From NCBI GenBank assembly GCA_938045815.1, contig CALIBI010000010.1:1-51051 (forward strand): a stretch of DNA of 51,051 bases, given 5' to 3'. This DNA is from an uncultured Sulfolobales archaeon (GTDB lineage Archaea; Thermoproteota; Thermoprotei_A; Sulfolobales; NBVN01). Both the position numbers and the translations under genes were made by a program. Under the pieces are notes generated by a model that searched no databases, had not been told where the DNA came from, and saw only the letters and a program-made list of their open reading frames with translations. Below are positions 19,661-34,400 of the stretch, piece after piece; position 1 is the first letter of the stretch; every line of letters starts with the position of its first letter.

Positions 19661-21116
19661 GATTCTTATGCATGTAGGGTGAGTTCTGGAGCTTCCTATA
19701 ACCTAGGGATCTGTAATAATCACGTACACCAACACCAGACAAGACTAGTATTTCTCTGGCGTCATACTCCTCAACAGCTATTCTCTCAGCCTCAAGAAGA
19801 AGCTTCTTACCGAAACCTCTGTGCTGTAATTCTAGATTTGTGTGAGGCTCATCCCCCGGAGCTAGAGGCACTCCATAAACATGCAATTCACGAATTAAGG
19901 CTTTCCCCCCACCAGCTACTTCAGGTCTGTGAGCGTGTTGTGATGGTATTCTTAACCTAAGTATCCCTGCAACAACATCTCCTTCAGGATCTTCTATAGA
20001 GAGGAATTCCTCTATACCATCACTAGCCTCATACCTCATCCTACGGAGTTCTAGGGTTTCGAGTCTAGGAATAATCCCTCTCTTCATTAAAGCCCTGCCA
20101 GCCTCTCTCCACCTAATTTCTCTTATCTTAATTCCCTCCCTCACACACCTCTCCTCAATCAATTCTCTTAGATTCCCTTTCCTGGGACCGTCAATTATTA
20201 TTTGTGCTGGCACGTCTCTCTGAACTCTCTGAATCCTAACGTACTCAGGAATATACCTATACATTTCTGAAATTAGCTTTACAGCTTCCTCATCACTTAA
20301 CGCCCTATACTCACCCCTCACCCACATTTTGTGGAGTTCTGTCCCCGCAATAACTAGGGTTGGGTATATCTTGAGGTAGTCTGGTCTGAAGCTCGAGTCA
20401 CTGAATATCGTTTTAATTACCTCAATATCTCTGTTGGGGTCACTGCCTGGAAGTCCAGGCATTACGTGGTAGGCTACCTTAAACCCAGAGTCTTTCAGGA
20501 TGCGGGTAGATTTAATGACGTCGGACACGCTATGACCTCTCTTAATTAGTGTTAAGACGTCATCATATATACTCTGAACTCCTAACTCTACCTTAGTAGC
20601 TCCGAACCTAAGCATTAAGTCCGCGTGTTTTTCTAGTCCCCAATCCGGCCGTGTCTCTATAGTTAAGCCAACACACCTCACCGAAGCTTTCTCATTTCTT
20701 TCTTGCTCCGCCTCAAGAGTAGTTTTTGTTGGTGATTGAGTATCTGGGAAGTCATTCATAGCTCTATAAATCTCGGTGATGAAAAATTCCTGATAGTCTT
20801 GAGGGTAAGCGAGGAAGGTACCACCCATAACAATCACCTCAACCTTAGAAGGATACCAACCAATATAGTCTCTATACTGCTTTAGCCTAACCTGAACTTG
20901 AAGGTATGGATCGTAATTAACTCTCCTAGCTCTCATTAAGGCTGGCTCATCCCCAATATATGATTGAGGGGTGCCATACTCGACGCCGCCAGGACAGTAA
21001 ATACACCTACCGTGGGGGCACTCGTAGGGCTTAGCCATAACAGCCACAGTAGCGACTCCGGAGAGGATTCTAGTCATTTTCTTTATTCTTACTTCCTCAC
21101 ACGTCAACGACTTCAC
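19650..21116 (-). CDS. elp3: tRNA uridine(34) acetyltransferase Elp3 (radical SAM + GNAT)
   Basis: MAKPYECPHGRCIYCPGGVEYGTPQSYIGDEPA...; C-terminal GNAT LQHRGFGKKLLLEAERIA...VRDYYRSLGYRK. Confidence 0.96.
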   Translation of the reverse strand: MKSLTCEEVRIKKMTRILSGVATVAVMAKPYECPHGRCIYCPGGVEYGTPQSYIGDEPALMRARRVNYDPYLQVQVRLKQYRDYIGWYPSKVEVIVMGGTFLAYPQDYQEFFITEIYRAMNDFPDTQSPTKTTLEAEQERNEKASVRCVGLTIETRPDWGLEKHADLMLRFGATKVELGVQSIYDDVLTLIKRGHSVSDVIKSTRILKDSGFKVAYHVMPGLPGSDPNRDIEVIKTIFSDSSFRPDYLKIYPTLVIAGTELHKMWVRGEYRALSDEEAVKLISEMYRYIPEYVRIQRVQRDVPAQIIIDGPRKGNLRELIEERCVREGIKIREIRWREAGRALMKRGIIPRLETLELRRMRYEASDGIEEFLSIEDPEGDVVAGILRLRIPSQHAHRPEVAGGGKALIRELHVYGVPLAPGDEPHTNLELQHRGFGKKLLLEAERIAVEEYDAREILVLSGVGVRDYYRSLGYRKLQNSPYMHKNLKS

Positions 21117-21141
21117 TCCATTAAATAGAGACTTAGAGATC

Positions 21142-21933
21142 TTAAGTTGTTTTTAGGATAATTCCTAACAACCCAGCAATTAACGTGATTAGAGACATGG
21201 ATAAGATGAGTTTTTGCGAGTACCTTAGCGAGAGCTTCAGTAAATACTTGATCGTGAGAAGCCCAACTACGGCTGAGACTAGGAAAGCTACTAATAAGTT
21301 GCTAGCAGGCTCCATCGCTATAGTTCTGGAGGTGTAGAGCGCTAGTAGAGCTCCTCCAAGATTAGCTGGAATAGAAGCTAAGAAACTTAATTTCATAGCA
21401 TCTTCTAACCTGTAATTCATGAAAATCAACGCTATGATCGTAGAACCAGACCTACTCACTCCAGGTAATACTGCGAGAGATTGTGCTATACCAAAAAACA
21501 CGGAATCTACTAAGTCAACATTATCTATAGTCTTAACACCCTCACTCCGTCCTCTCCTCATAAAATACTGAAGCAACAGAAGCAAACCAACCAACAATGT
21601 AATGATTGAGGTGTTGAGACTCGACAAAAACATGTAGGTAATGATGAATATCGGAAGACCGAAAAGACCTGTCACGAAAGTAGATACAAGAAGAAACTTA
21701 AGCAGGTAGTTATAACGAAAAACTTGAGCAAGAATCTTCCTGAAAAACACTACCGCAGCAACTATTGTACCTCCTTGAAGAGCTATAGCTAAGAGATAAG
21801 ACTCTAGTGGAGGAGCACCACCAACAAAACTCGCGAACAGCATTAAGATGGTTTTGCTTGAGACAGGCAACCACTCGAAAACTCCCTGCAGAAAACCAAT
21901 CACTACGTAAAACCACGTATCCAAGCTCCACAC
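21142..21933 (-). CDS. uppP: Undecaprenyl-diphosphatase family protein (BacA/UppP)
   Basis: GFLQGVFEWLPVSSKTILML, QSLAVLPGVSRSGSTIIALIFMNYRLEDAMKLSFLASIP. Confidence 0.93.
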   Translation of the reverse strand: MWSLDTWFYVVIGFLQGVFEWLPVSSKTILMLFASFVGGAPPLESYLLAIALQGGTIVAAVVFFRKILAQVFRYNYLLKFLLVSTFVTGLFGLPIFIITYMFLSSLNTSIITLLVGLLLLLQYFMRRGRSEGVKTIDNVDLVDSVFFGIAQSLAVLPGVSRSGSTIIALIFMNYRLEDAMKLSFLASIPANLGGALLALYTSRTIAMEPASNLLVAFLVSAVVGLLTIKYLLKLSLRYSQKLILSMSLITLIAGLLGIILKTT

Positions 21934-21987
21934 CTTAACTCAAACTCACTAAGTATGTTATTTAGCTTTAAACATTAATTACTAAGG

Positions 21988-22383
21988 GTGGGGTTTGTGT
22001 CTAGTGAGGAAGCAGAGATTCTACGAGTGAGGGCGGAGGAATTCCTACTTAACGCTGAGAGGTTATTCAACGAAGGTTTTTACGATTTATGTGTATTCAA
22101 CTTAGAACAGTTTTGTCAGCTCGTACTGAAATACAAACTACTTATTAAGACAGGTGCTTACCCCAGAACACATTCTATAGTCAGGCTCTTAAGAGACTTA
22201 TCTATGATTCACCAAGAAGTCAGTGAGCTACTTACTAGGGAGGAATACCTAATACTACTAACTAAGCTTGAGGATGCATACATAAGTGCTAGATACTTCC
22301 CCCGCAGGCACGAAAACGTGGAAGCAAGAGTTCTTTTGAGATTCGTGAAGGAGGTGTTTAAACCTATTGTCGAACGCGTTTAG
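21988..22383 (+). CDS. HEPN-domain protein (putative toxin/RNase-like partner)
   Basis: RVRAEEFLLNAERLFNEGFYDLCVFNLEQFCQLVLKYKL...ISARYFPRRHE; R-x5-H at the HEPN motif; overlaps the MNT gene. Confidence 0.88.
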   Translation: MGFVSSEEAEILRVRAEEFLLNAERLFNEGFYDLCVFNLEQFCQLVLKYKLLIKTGAYPRTHSIVRLLRDLSMIHQEVSELLTREEYLILLTKLEDAYISARYFPRRHENVEARVLLRFVKEVFKPIVERV

Positions 22384-22711
22384 CATATACATAGAAAGAG
22401 CTAAGAAGTTTTTAAGAATTGCTGAGAATCTTTCCGCAGTAGCTAAAGAAATAAAAGAGCTTGCCAAAAACTACTGGCCAGAAGCTAGAGTATACGTATT
22501 CGGTTCAGTTGCTAGAAAAGAATACACTGCAGGAAGCGATATAGATATACTAATAGTAATCGAGAATTACGACATAGAAGAAAAATACAAATTTAAAGCT
22601 AAGGTCGCCACAATTACAGACCTACCAATACAGCTACATATAGCAACCAAAAAAGAATTTGAGAAATGGTACCTAAGATTCATTCCTCAGACTGAGTTAA
22701 TAGAAATTTAA
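22367..22711 (+). CDS. MNT-type minimal nucleotidyltransferase (antitoxin partner)
   Basis: VYVFGSVARKEYTAGSDIDILIVI (GSxAR..SDID); TTG start overlapping the HEPN stop. Confidence 0.9.
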   Translation: MSNAFSIYIERAKKFLRIAENLSAVAKEIKELAKNYWPEARVYVFGSVARKEYTAGSDIDILIVIENYDIEEKYKFKAKVATITDLPIQLHIATKKEFEKWYLRFIPQTELIEI

Positions 22712-22880
22712 AAGCATTATAACGTGAGGAATTATTAACCTAGAGATATCTACTGTGTTCTTCATCACGTAATCAGGTAGGAATAGCGGGCTAAGAACAT
22801 AATTCCGGTCTACTGCCGGGTAAGTAGGATTAGATAAGCACACAACATATTTAGTGTGAGTGTTTGTTGGTTTGCGAGAA

Positions 22881-22968
22881 TGGCGCCGGGGGCGGGATTT
22901 GAACCCGCGCGGGCGTGAAGCCCACTGGCTCTCAAGGCCAGCCCCTTAGACCGCTCGGGCACCCCGGC
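22881..22968 (-). tRNA. tRNA-Ser(TGA), CCA encoded, no intron
   Basis: Reverse complement gccggggtgcccgagcggtctaaggggctggccttgagagccagtggg...gcgggttcaaatcccgcccccggcgcca; loop ctTGAga; long variable arm. Confidence 0.95.
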
Positions 22969-23053
22969 TAATTAATTACTTATATCAGAAATTTTAAAGT
23001 TAAGGAATTATTTTCCGTATTGAAAATACTTATTTAGGGATTATGTTTTAGTT

Positions 23054-23365
23054 TTATCTGAGTAGTTCTACCTCGATGTATACGTCGTCAGGTATTCTTA
23101 TTCTCATTATTTGCCTCATTACTCTCTCATCTGCGTCAATGTCTACCAGTCTCTTATGTATTCTCATCTCCCATTTCTCGTAGACTTTTGTTCCTTCCCC
23201 GTGTGGTAATCGTAGGATGGGTACTACTAAGCGTTTGGTAGGTAGTGGTACTGGGCCCTTGATCCTTACTCCAGCTTTCTTAGCTATGTCGACTAAGCTA
23301 GCGGTTACTTCGTTTAGGTGTTCCATATTGGTACTCCAAAGCCTTATTCTCACTTTTGATGTCAT
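23054..23365 (-). CDS. rps10: 30S ribosomal protein S10
   Basis: KVRIRLWSTNMEHLNEVTASLVDIAKKAGVRIKGPVPLPTKRL. Confidence 0.96.
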   Translation of the reverse strand: MTSKVRIRLWSTNMEHLNEVTASLVDIAKKAGVRIKGPVPLPTKRLVVPILRLPHGEGTKVYEKWEMRIHKRLVDIDADERVMRQIMRIRIPDDVYIEVELLR

Positions 23366-23391
23366 TAACGTTACCCTGCTGACTTAGTGAC

Positions 23392-24702
23392 TTACTTCTT
23401 TACTTCGGCTGGCGCTACGTCTATGATTACTCCAATTCCTACAGTCTTACCCATATCTCTCATAGCGAATCTTCCTAGCTGCGGTATCTCGCTGTATTTC
23501 TCTACCACCATAGGCTTTATAGGCTGGAACTTCATTATCGCTGATTCACCGACTTTAATGAATTGCGGGTTCTTCTCAGCTATCTGGCCTGTTTTAGGAT
23601 CTAACTTACCAACAATCTCTGTTATCTTAGCAGCTACTGATGCTGTGTGTGCGTGGATTACTGGTGTGTATCCTACGTGGATTGCTGTCGGGTGGTAAAC
23701 CACGTAAACTCTGGCAGTAAACTCTTTAACTACTGTTGGCGGGTTCTGCGGGTGGCCTGCTACGTCACCTCTCTTTATGTCTGTCTTTGATACGCCTTTA
23801 ACGTTAAACCCTATGTTGTCACCAGGTAATGCCTCCTCCATCTTCTCGTGATGCATTTCTATAGACCTGACCTCTCCTGAAACGCCTGCCGGCATGAAGA
23901 CTACTGTGTCACCTACCCTCAACCTTCCTGTCTCAACCCTACCAACAGGAACAGTACCGACACCAGTTATTGAGTACACTTCCTGAACAGGTATTCTAAG
24001 CGGCTTGTCAACAGGTTTAGGCGGTGGCTGCATAGAGTCGAGAGCCTCAACTAGGGTAGGACCGTTGTACCACGGCATATTAGGCGTCCTATCTACTAGA
24101 TTCTCACCTAACCACCCAGATACTGGGACGAACGGTATCGTCTCTACCTTATAACCCAGCCCTCTCATGAACTTCTTCAAACTGTCAACTATCTTGAGAT
24201 ACCTGTCCTTACTGAAGGGGGGCTCAGTTATGTCCATCTTAGTTATGGCCACCACGACTTGATCAATACCCATAGTCCTAGCCAACACTATGTGCTCCAT
24301 TGTTTGTCCTTCCCTACTCATCCCGGCCTCAAACTCACCTGTCTTAGCAGACACCACCAGGAGTGCCGCGTCAGCCTGACTAGCACCAGTAATCATGTTT
24401 TTAACGAAGTCTCTGTGCCCCGGTGCATCGATGATTGTCCAGTAATACTTGGGGGTCTCGAATTTCATGAAGCTGAGAGCTATCGTGAGGCCTCTCTCCC
24501 TCTCTTCTTTCAGTTTATCGAGGAACCACGCATACTTCTCTGACTCCTTACCGGATTTCTTAGCAGCTTCCTCAACCTCCTTAACCATCTTAGGATCAAG
24601 AGCTCCTAGCTTAAGTAAGGTGTGCCCTACTAAGGTGCTCTTACCGTGGTCTACGTGACCTATTACCACCAAGTTCATGTGTTCTTTTTTCGGCCTACTC
24701 AT
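23392..24702 (-). CDS. tef1: Elongation factor 1-alpha
   Basis: HMNLVVIGHVDHGKSTLVGHTLLKLG, DAPGHRDFVKNMITGASQADAALLVVSAK. Confidence 0.98.
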   Translation of the reverse strand: MSRPKKEHMNLVVIGHVDHGKSTLVGHTLLKLGALDPKMVKEVEEAAKKSGKESEKYAWFLDKLKEERERGLTIALSFMKFETPKYYWTIIDAPGHRDFVKNMITGASQADAALLVVSAKTGEFEAGMSREGQTMEHIVLARTMGIDQVVVAITKMDITEPPFSKDRYLKIVDSLKKFMRGLGYKVETIPFVPVSGWLGENLVDRTPNMPWYNGPTLVEALDSMQPPPKPVDKPLRIPVQEVYSITGVGTVPVGRVETGRLRVGDTVVFMPAGVSGEVRSIEMHHEKMEEALPGDNIGFNVKGVSKTDIKRGDVAGHPQNPPTVVKEFTARVYVVYHPTAIHVGYTPVIHAHTASVAAKITEIVGKLDPKTGQIAEKNPQFIKVGESAIMKFQPIKPMVVEKYSEIPQLGRFAMRDMGKTVGIGVIIDVAPAEVKK

Positions 24703-24777
24703 ACATCCTCACCTTACATCACATAGATAGTTCCACATACCTTATAAAATTTTATGAACGAACTTAAAAATACGTTT

Positions 24778-25383
24778 TCATCTAGAACTTAGAGCTATCC
24801 TTTCTATCTCTTCTTTCTTAGATATCGCGTAACTCTTGGGGTCGTTGTTAGCCGCAGCCATAATCTCTTCAGCAAGACACTCAGCAATAGACTTAGTAGA
24901 TCTGAAGGCAGACTCCCTAGCTCCGTCAGTCATGAACCTGAGAGCTAAGTCCACCCTCCTCAAAGGAGAAACATCTACAGCGACATGATAGACGATACCA
25001 CCATACATGATTCTGGTAGTCTCTTCACGAGGTCCTGCATTCTCTATAGCTCTCACAAGAACTTGCAGAGGGTTCTCCCCAGTCTTGAGCTCTATGAGTT
25101 CAAAAGCTCTCTTAACTATGTTGTAAGCTAAGTGCTTCTTACCAGTATTTCTTCCGTGCTTCATCAACTGATTAATTAATCTCTCAACGATAGGTACGTT
25201 AGCTTTACCAAATCTCTGGTGTTCGTGCCTACCACCAGTATGAGGAACGTAAACAGGTCTCAGAGATATATATTTCTTCAAGCTAGGATCTCTAACAACT
25301 ATTTTCTCATAACCCCACCTACCAAACAGCTTCACTTCAACAGACCTTATACCTGCATTCTCGAGTTCTCCCATCCTCCTCAA
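24778..25383 (-). CDS. rps7: 30S ribosomal protein S7
   Basis: [56 protein letters not shown]. Confidence 0.97.
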   Translation of the reverse strand: MRRMGELENAGIRSVEVKLFGRWGYEKIVVRDPSLKKYISLRPVYVPHTGGRHEHQRFGKANVPIVERLINQLMKHGRNTGKKHLAYNIVKRAFELIELKTGENPLQVLVRAIENAGPREETTRIMYGGIVYHVAVDVSPLRRVDLALRFMTDGARESAFRSTKSIAECLAEEIMAAANNDPKSYAISKKEEIERIALSSR

Positions 25384-25602
25384 CCTAACCTAAAAAGTAC
25401 CTTACAGATTTATAAGGATTTCTCTAAGACACAAGTAATGTACTCTAAGCCCACGCGTCGGCTTACCGAAACCATAACCTCTCGAGTCGAAATAAAACCT
25501 TGAAACTAAAGTTTATAATCCCCTGTAACAAGAAAGCTAGGAGTGCGGTAGCACGGCAGCACATAGGTACGTAACGTACAACGAGTAGCAGGTGGTAACG
25601 TA

Positions 25603-26109
25603 GTGACAGAGAATGAAGAAAGCAAGCTATTAAGAGTTGTGGGGGTGGAGCCCGTACTGATGAGTGATTTAGAGGAATTTATTGAGATTGCTGCACTACA
25701 CTGCTACCTAGAGAACAACGAGATATTCACACTCTACAACGTACCTCTCGAGATAGCTAGAGCTATAGAGAAGTTAAATAATCCTGTAAGTGAGGAACAA
25801 CTCAACTCACTAAATGACAGTAGAGAATCACTGTATGATGTTCTCTTGCTACTAGCCCCTAAACTCAGAGAACTGAAGAATTCCATCAAGAAAGTAGTTA
25901 TTGATTCGTACGACGCCAATAAGGGGGTCTACAACGCATCAATACTCATGAAAATAGACGGTATTTCGTTAAGAAAGAAAATGATACCGAGTCACGCGAT
26001 ATTTATTTCCCTCTTATTCAACAAACCTATCTACGTGACGAGAGAAGTACTAGAGATATCTAAGATGCTAAACCCGTTAAGTGATGAATTCTTCCGCGAA
26101 GAAGAATAA
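25603..26109 (+). CDS. DUF151 / bifunctional nuclease (BFN)-domain protein
   Basis: IFTLYNVPLEIARAIEKLNN...ESLYDVLLLLAPKLRELKNSIKKVVIDSYDANKGVYNASILMKIDGISLRKKMIPSHAIFISLLFNKPIYVTREVLE follows the DUF151 core pattern. Confidence 0.7.
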   Translation: MTENEESKLLRVVGVEPVLMSDLEEFIEIAALHCYLENNEIFTLYNVPLEIARAIEKLNNPVSEEQLNSLNDSRESLYDVLLLLAPKLRELKNSIKKVVIDSYDANKGVYNASILMKIDGISLRKKMIPSHAIFISLLFNKPIYVTREVLEISKMLNPLSDEFFREEE

Positions 26110-26118
26110 AGAGACTCC

Positions 26119-26562
26119 CTACCTAAGAGGCTTCTGCTTCTTACCTTTAAGTAAAGCGTCCAGCGAGACCCCGTTAACCATTATCACCTTATACCTAACT
26201 CCGGGCAAGTCACCCATAGACTTACCTAAAGTACCACCTATACCAGCAATTATTACCTCATCGTGCTCATCAATAAAAGTAATCCCACCGTCCTGAGGCA
26301 CGAAAGCCGTAACCACCTTACCATTCTTAACTAACTGAACCCTCACACACTTCCTCAAAGCTGAGTTAGGCTGGCGCGACTCTATACCAACCTTCTCTAA
26401 AACTATCCCTCTAGCCATAGGAGCTCCTTCCAGAGGATCGTGCTTCTTCTTTAACTTAAGCATACGTATCCTGAACTCTCTCTGACTCCAACGAAACTTA
26501 AGCCTCTTCAGCCGCAACTTCCTAGCAGAGTAAAGACCTTTGGGCGCTTTACTACCCGGCAC
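26119..26562 (-). CDS. rps12: 30S ribosomal protein S12 (likely GTG start; the listed ORF to 26607 is over-extended)
   Basis: [24 protein letters not shown]...[47 protein letters not shown]. Confidence 0.96.
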   Translation of the reverse strand: MPGSKAPKGLYSARKLRLKRLKFRWSQREFRIRMLKLKKKHDPLEGAPMARGIVLEKVGIESRQPNSALRKCVRVQLVKNGKVVTAFVPQDGGITFIDEHDEVIIAGIGGTLGKSMGDLPGVRYKVIMVNGVSLDALLKGKKQKPLR

Positions 26563-26629
26563 CCACACACCACCTGATTTAGATAACTGAAGGGTACTTA
26601 TAAGCATTCAGTAAATACTGAGGCCCTCT

Positions 26630-27073
26630 TCAAGAGACTGAGATCAAGTCAATATCGTAGTATCGCTTAAGAATCTTCCTCGCTTTATTGACGTTCTTGC
26701 CGTTCTTCCCTATAGCTATGCCCTTATCCTCTGGTGAGACCCTAATCAACAACACTTTCTTACCATCCTTTAGTTTATTAAGTCTAACACCCATCACCCT
26801 CGCAGGCAAAAACAAATTCTTAACGAAGTCCTCCAACGTATCAGCCCACTCTACGATCTCCACACGCCTACCAAGTATCTTAGCTAACTGCTTCACGTTC
26901 CTGCCCTTAAACCCCACCACAATGCCCGCTGTTCCTGGAGGCACTATGAATATGATGGTGTTGGTTTCCTCATCAACAACGCAATCCTTAGCCGTAACTC
27001 CCGTAATATCCCCTAAAAGAGCTATATACTTTAACTCATCACCTGTTAGCTTCACAGGCAACCTACTGTTCAC
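26630..27073 (-). CDS. nusA: NusA-like KH-domain transcription factor
   Basis: Two KH motifs (VVGFKGRNVKQLAKIL; AIGKNGKNVNKARKIL); operon position. Confidence 0.94.
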   Translation of the reverse strand: MNSRLPVKLTGDELKYIALLGDITGVTAKDCVVDEETNTIIFIVPPGTAGIVVGFKGRNVKQLAKILGRRVEIVEWADTLEDFVKNLFLPARVMGVRLNKLKDGKKVLLIRVSPEDKGIAIGKNGKNVNKARKILKRYYDIDLISVS

Positions 27074-27374
27074 CCACCTCTAAAATATTTGATTCACCAG
27101 GTTCTATAATAGCAATCACCGAAACCGGGAAAGGCTTACCTAGTAGCGCCCCAAGCTCGTAGCTACTGCCAGGATAACGAATCACTTTAACGTTACCTAA
27201 CCTAGCATAATATGTGAAGTCCTCGAGCACGTGCCTAGGGATATTACTAGCTATGATTACACCCACAGCCTTACCTAACTTAACCAACTTAACTGCTCTC
27301 CTAGAACCCAAAACAACTTTCCCGGTTTTGTAGAGTAGCTTTATAGGGTTTTCTAGGGACGCTCCCTGAGACAC
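27063..27374 (-). CDS. rpl30e: 50S ribosomal protein L30e
   Basis: KTGKVVLGSRRAVKLVKLGKAVGVIIASNIPRHVLEDFTYYARLGNVKVIRYPGSSYELGALLGKPF. Confidence 0.95.
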   Translation of the reverse strand: MSQGASLENPIKLLYKTGKVVLGSRRAVKLVKLGKAVGVIIASNIPRHVLEDFTYYARLGNVKVIRYPGSSYELGALLGKPFPVSVIAIIEPGESNILEVGEQ

Positions 27375-27379
27375 TCACA

Positions 27380-31488
<4,109 letters not shown>

Positions 31489-31494
31489 GATTAC

Positions 31495-34400
31495 TCACCC
31501 TGAGAACTTATCCTTAAGTATTATTTTGGGGTATATAAGCATGCTCATCATCTCCTGCAATAATAGCTTGAAAGCGTACGAGACCTCAACAGAAACCAAG
31601 TTACCTTCCTCTCCATGCACAGGACACACGTACTTACCTTTATTCCTGTCAAACCATCCTAGCAATCCACACTTCTCACACACGTATATCGTGTACTTAT
31701 CTGAGCTATCTAAAAGCCTCTCCTTAAGTAGTATGGTAGCGCCGTGACCTATTATCGCGTCTCTCTCCATCTCACCGAAACGCAGACCCCCCTCTCTAGC
31801 TCTACCCTCTGTGGGTTGTCTGGTCAGTAGCTGTACAGGGCCTCTAGATCTTGAGTGTAGCTTGTCTGACACCATATGATGTAGTCTCTGGTAATATACA
31901 ACACCTATGAATACAGGTGTTGATATTAACTCGCCTGTCCTCCCATCATACATGGGTTCGGTCCCGTCATGAGGGTAGCCAAACAGTAAGAGTTCTTTCT
32001 TAAGGTCTTCAGGTTTTTCCCCGAAGAAGGGTGTGCCGTCAACTGCTCTGCCTCTAAGCGAGCCTACCTTACCAGCCATGGACTCAATCAACTGACCGAC
32101 AGTCATTCTAGAAGGTAGTGCGTGCGGGTTAATTATTAAGTCTGGAGTTACTCCTTCAAACGTGTAAGGCATGTCATACTGAGGTACTAACAAACCTATC
32201 ACACCCTTCTGCCCGTGCCTAGACGCGAACTTATCACCTATTTCCGGAATTCTTAGATCCCTAACCTTAACTCTTATGAATTTGTTCCCCTCACCATCAA
32301 CAGTTATTACTACGGTGTCCACGATTCCTCTATCACCGTGCCTCAAACTAACTGAGGAGTCTCTTCTAGCCTCACTAACCAACCCAAACTCCTTATACTC
32401 TTCTAGGAATCTTGGGGGTGATGTCTTACCTACAAGAACCTTACCTGAAATTACGTCAACTTCAGGAGGCACCATACCGTCCTCATCCAGAGACTCGTAA
32501 TTTTCTTTTCCTCTATAACCTTTCACCTTAATGTCCGGGATTCCTATCACGTCTCTCTGACCGCCAGGATATTTGAGCTCCTCAGTACTGTAGTCCCTGA
32601 AGAACGTTGATCTAGCAAGCCCCCTCTCAACCGAAGACTTATTCATTATGACGGCGTCCTCCATGTTATAACCAGTGAACGAAAGCACCGCTACAACGAA
32701 GTTCTGTCCTGCAGGTCTAGAATTAAATCCTATCAAGTCTAGGAACCTAGTCTGTACAACCGGTTTCTGAGGATAGTGCAGGAAGTGAGCTCTGCTATCA
32801 AACCTTAGGTGGAAGTTAGCGGCATTCATACCTACTGCTTGTTTAGCCATAGCGGCCTCATACGTGTTACGGGGTGACTGGTTATGGTTAGCGTAAGGAA
32901 TTAAAACAGCAGCTACCCCCAAGATAGACGGTGGGTAAAGCTCTAAATGCGTGTGTTCTGGAGTAACCTCCTCAGGCTCTAAAGCTATCAAAGCATTGTC
33001 TTCTTCCTCGGAATCAAGATACTCCACGACACCCATACTAACCAAATCACTGAACGTGATGTTGCCGGACCTAAGCTTCTCTACCACGTCACTAGCTATT
33101 TTTATCTTACCTTTCTCGACAATGAGTAAAGGTCTCCTAACCCTACCACTATCACAGTTTACGTGCACCTCATTAATGTACTCCGTCCTAACGTAAGATA
33201 CGTTTACCTCGTGATGCAGTTTCCCGGACCTCCTCAATTTTCGCAGACTACTCACTAGCTCGGAAGCGTCTTCCTCCGGGTAGTATCCTATTAGTGTGCC
33301 GTTCAAGAAAACCTTAGCGTAGCTAGTGATCTTCTCCAGCAGCTCCTCATCACCTTTCTTAAGTCTCTCATAAATCTCAAGCAAACTCACCACACCGAGT
33401 TCTTGGAGATAAGGTATGATGGAAGACTCCTCTATTCCGGCCGTGACGTAGGCTGAGAGAGCTAAGTTCTTAACTAAGCCGCAATTAGGTCCTTCAGGAG
33501 TCTCGAATGGGCATATCCTGCCCCACTGTGTTGGGTGTAGGTCCCTTGCCTCGAAGTGTGGCTGACCCCTACTTAAGGGTGCTACAGTCCTCCTTAAATG
33601 ACTTAACATGGAAATCCAGTTAGTTCTGTCAAGTATCTGACTAACACCAGTTCTGTTGCCTACCCAGTTACCAGTAGCTAGAGCGTAGTTGAGTCTCTCC
33701 GTAACTATGTCGGGTCTTGCGAGAGCTTTCAGAGAAAGCTTCCTACCCTTAGTGAGTCTGTACCTCTCTACCTGATACCTCAGGTCCTTCATGTAAGCTT
33801 TGAAAGCCACTCTAAAGAGCTGAGCCATCAAGTCACCGGCTAACCTCAACCTCCTGTTAGCGTAGTGGTCTTTATCATCAGGTTTCCTCCTTCCTATAAC
33901 TAATTCTATTAGCTTGCACGCCATCTGCCCTAGGTAGAGAGCCTTAAGAATCCTAGTATTGGGGGTGTTACCCAGGTGAGGCATGAAGTACATGTCAAGT
34001 ATCTGGAGAACCCTGTTACGCCTAGCTTCAGGGTCTGTAATCCCTATAGTAACTCTTGAGGCTAGGTAGTCTAACGCCTCAATCTGTGTCTTAATCTCCC
34101 TAGCCGCGTAGAGAGATGGAATCAACTCCTTCTGTATTTCTGGGTCCGGAGAAACAGCTAAAGCTATCTCCATATCTGTTTCTAGGCCTAACGCCCTCAT
34201 CATAATAACGAAAGGAACTTTTTGAGGTATTGATGGGAAGTTAATCGTGAGTGTTCCGTCTTTTAAGCGGTCAAGTATTATCGGGACTCTATACCCGGCT
34301 GAAGCGGAGATCACCTTAGCCGTGTGAGTTATTGATGAAGCCTCCCTACCGTAATCAACTAATACCCTATTAGGAGCCAGATCTTCCTGACCAACTATGA

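Noticed and set aside
19679-19960. 93-aa plus-strand ORF
   Set aside because: Lies antisense within the Elp3 coding region; no protein-like features of its own.
22740-22800. Possible minus-strand box C/D sRNA (CTGA-ttac-GTGATGA)
   Set aside because: Only a D'/C' pair; no C box upstream and no D box at the expected 12-nt distance.
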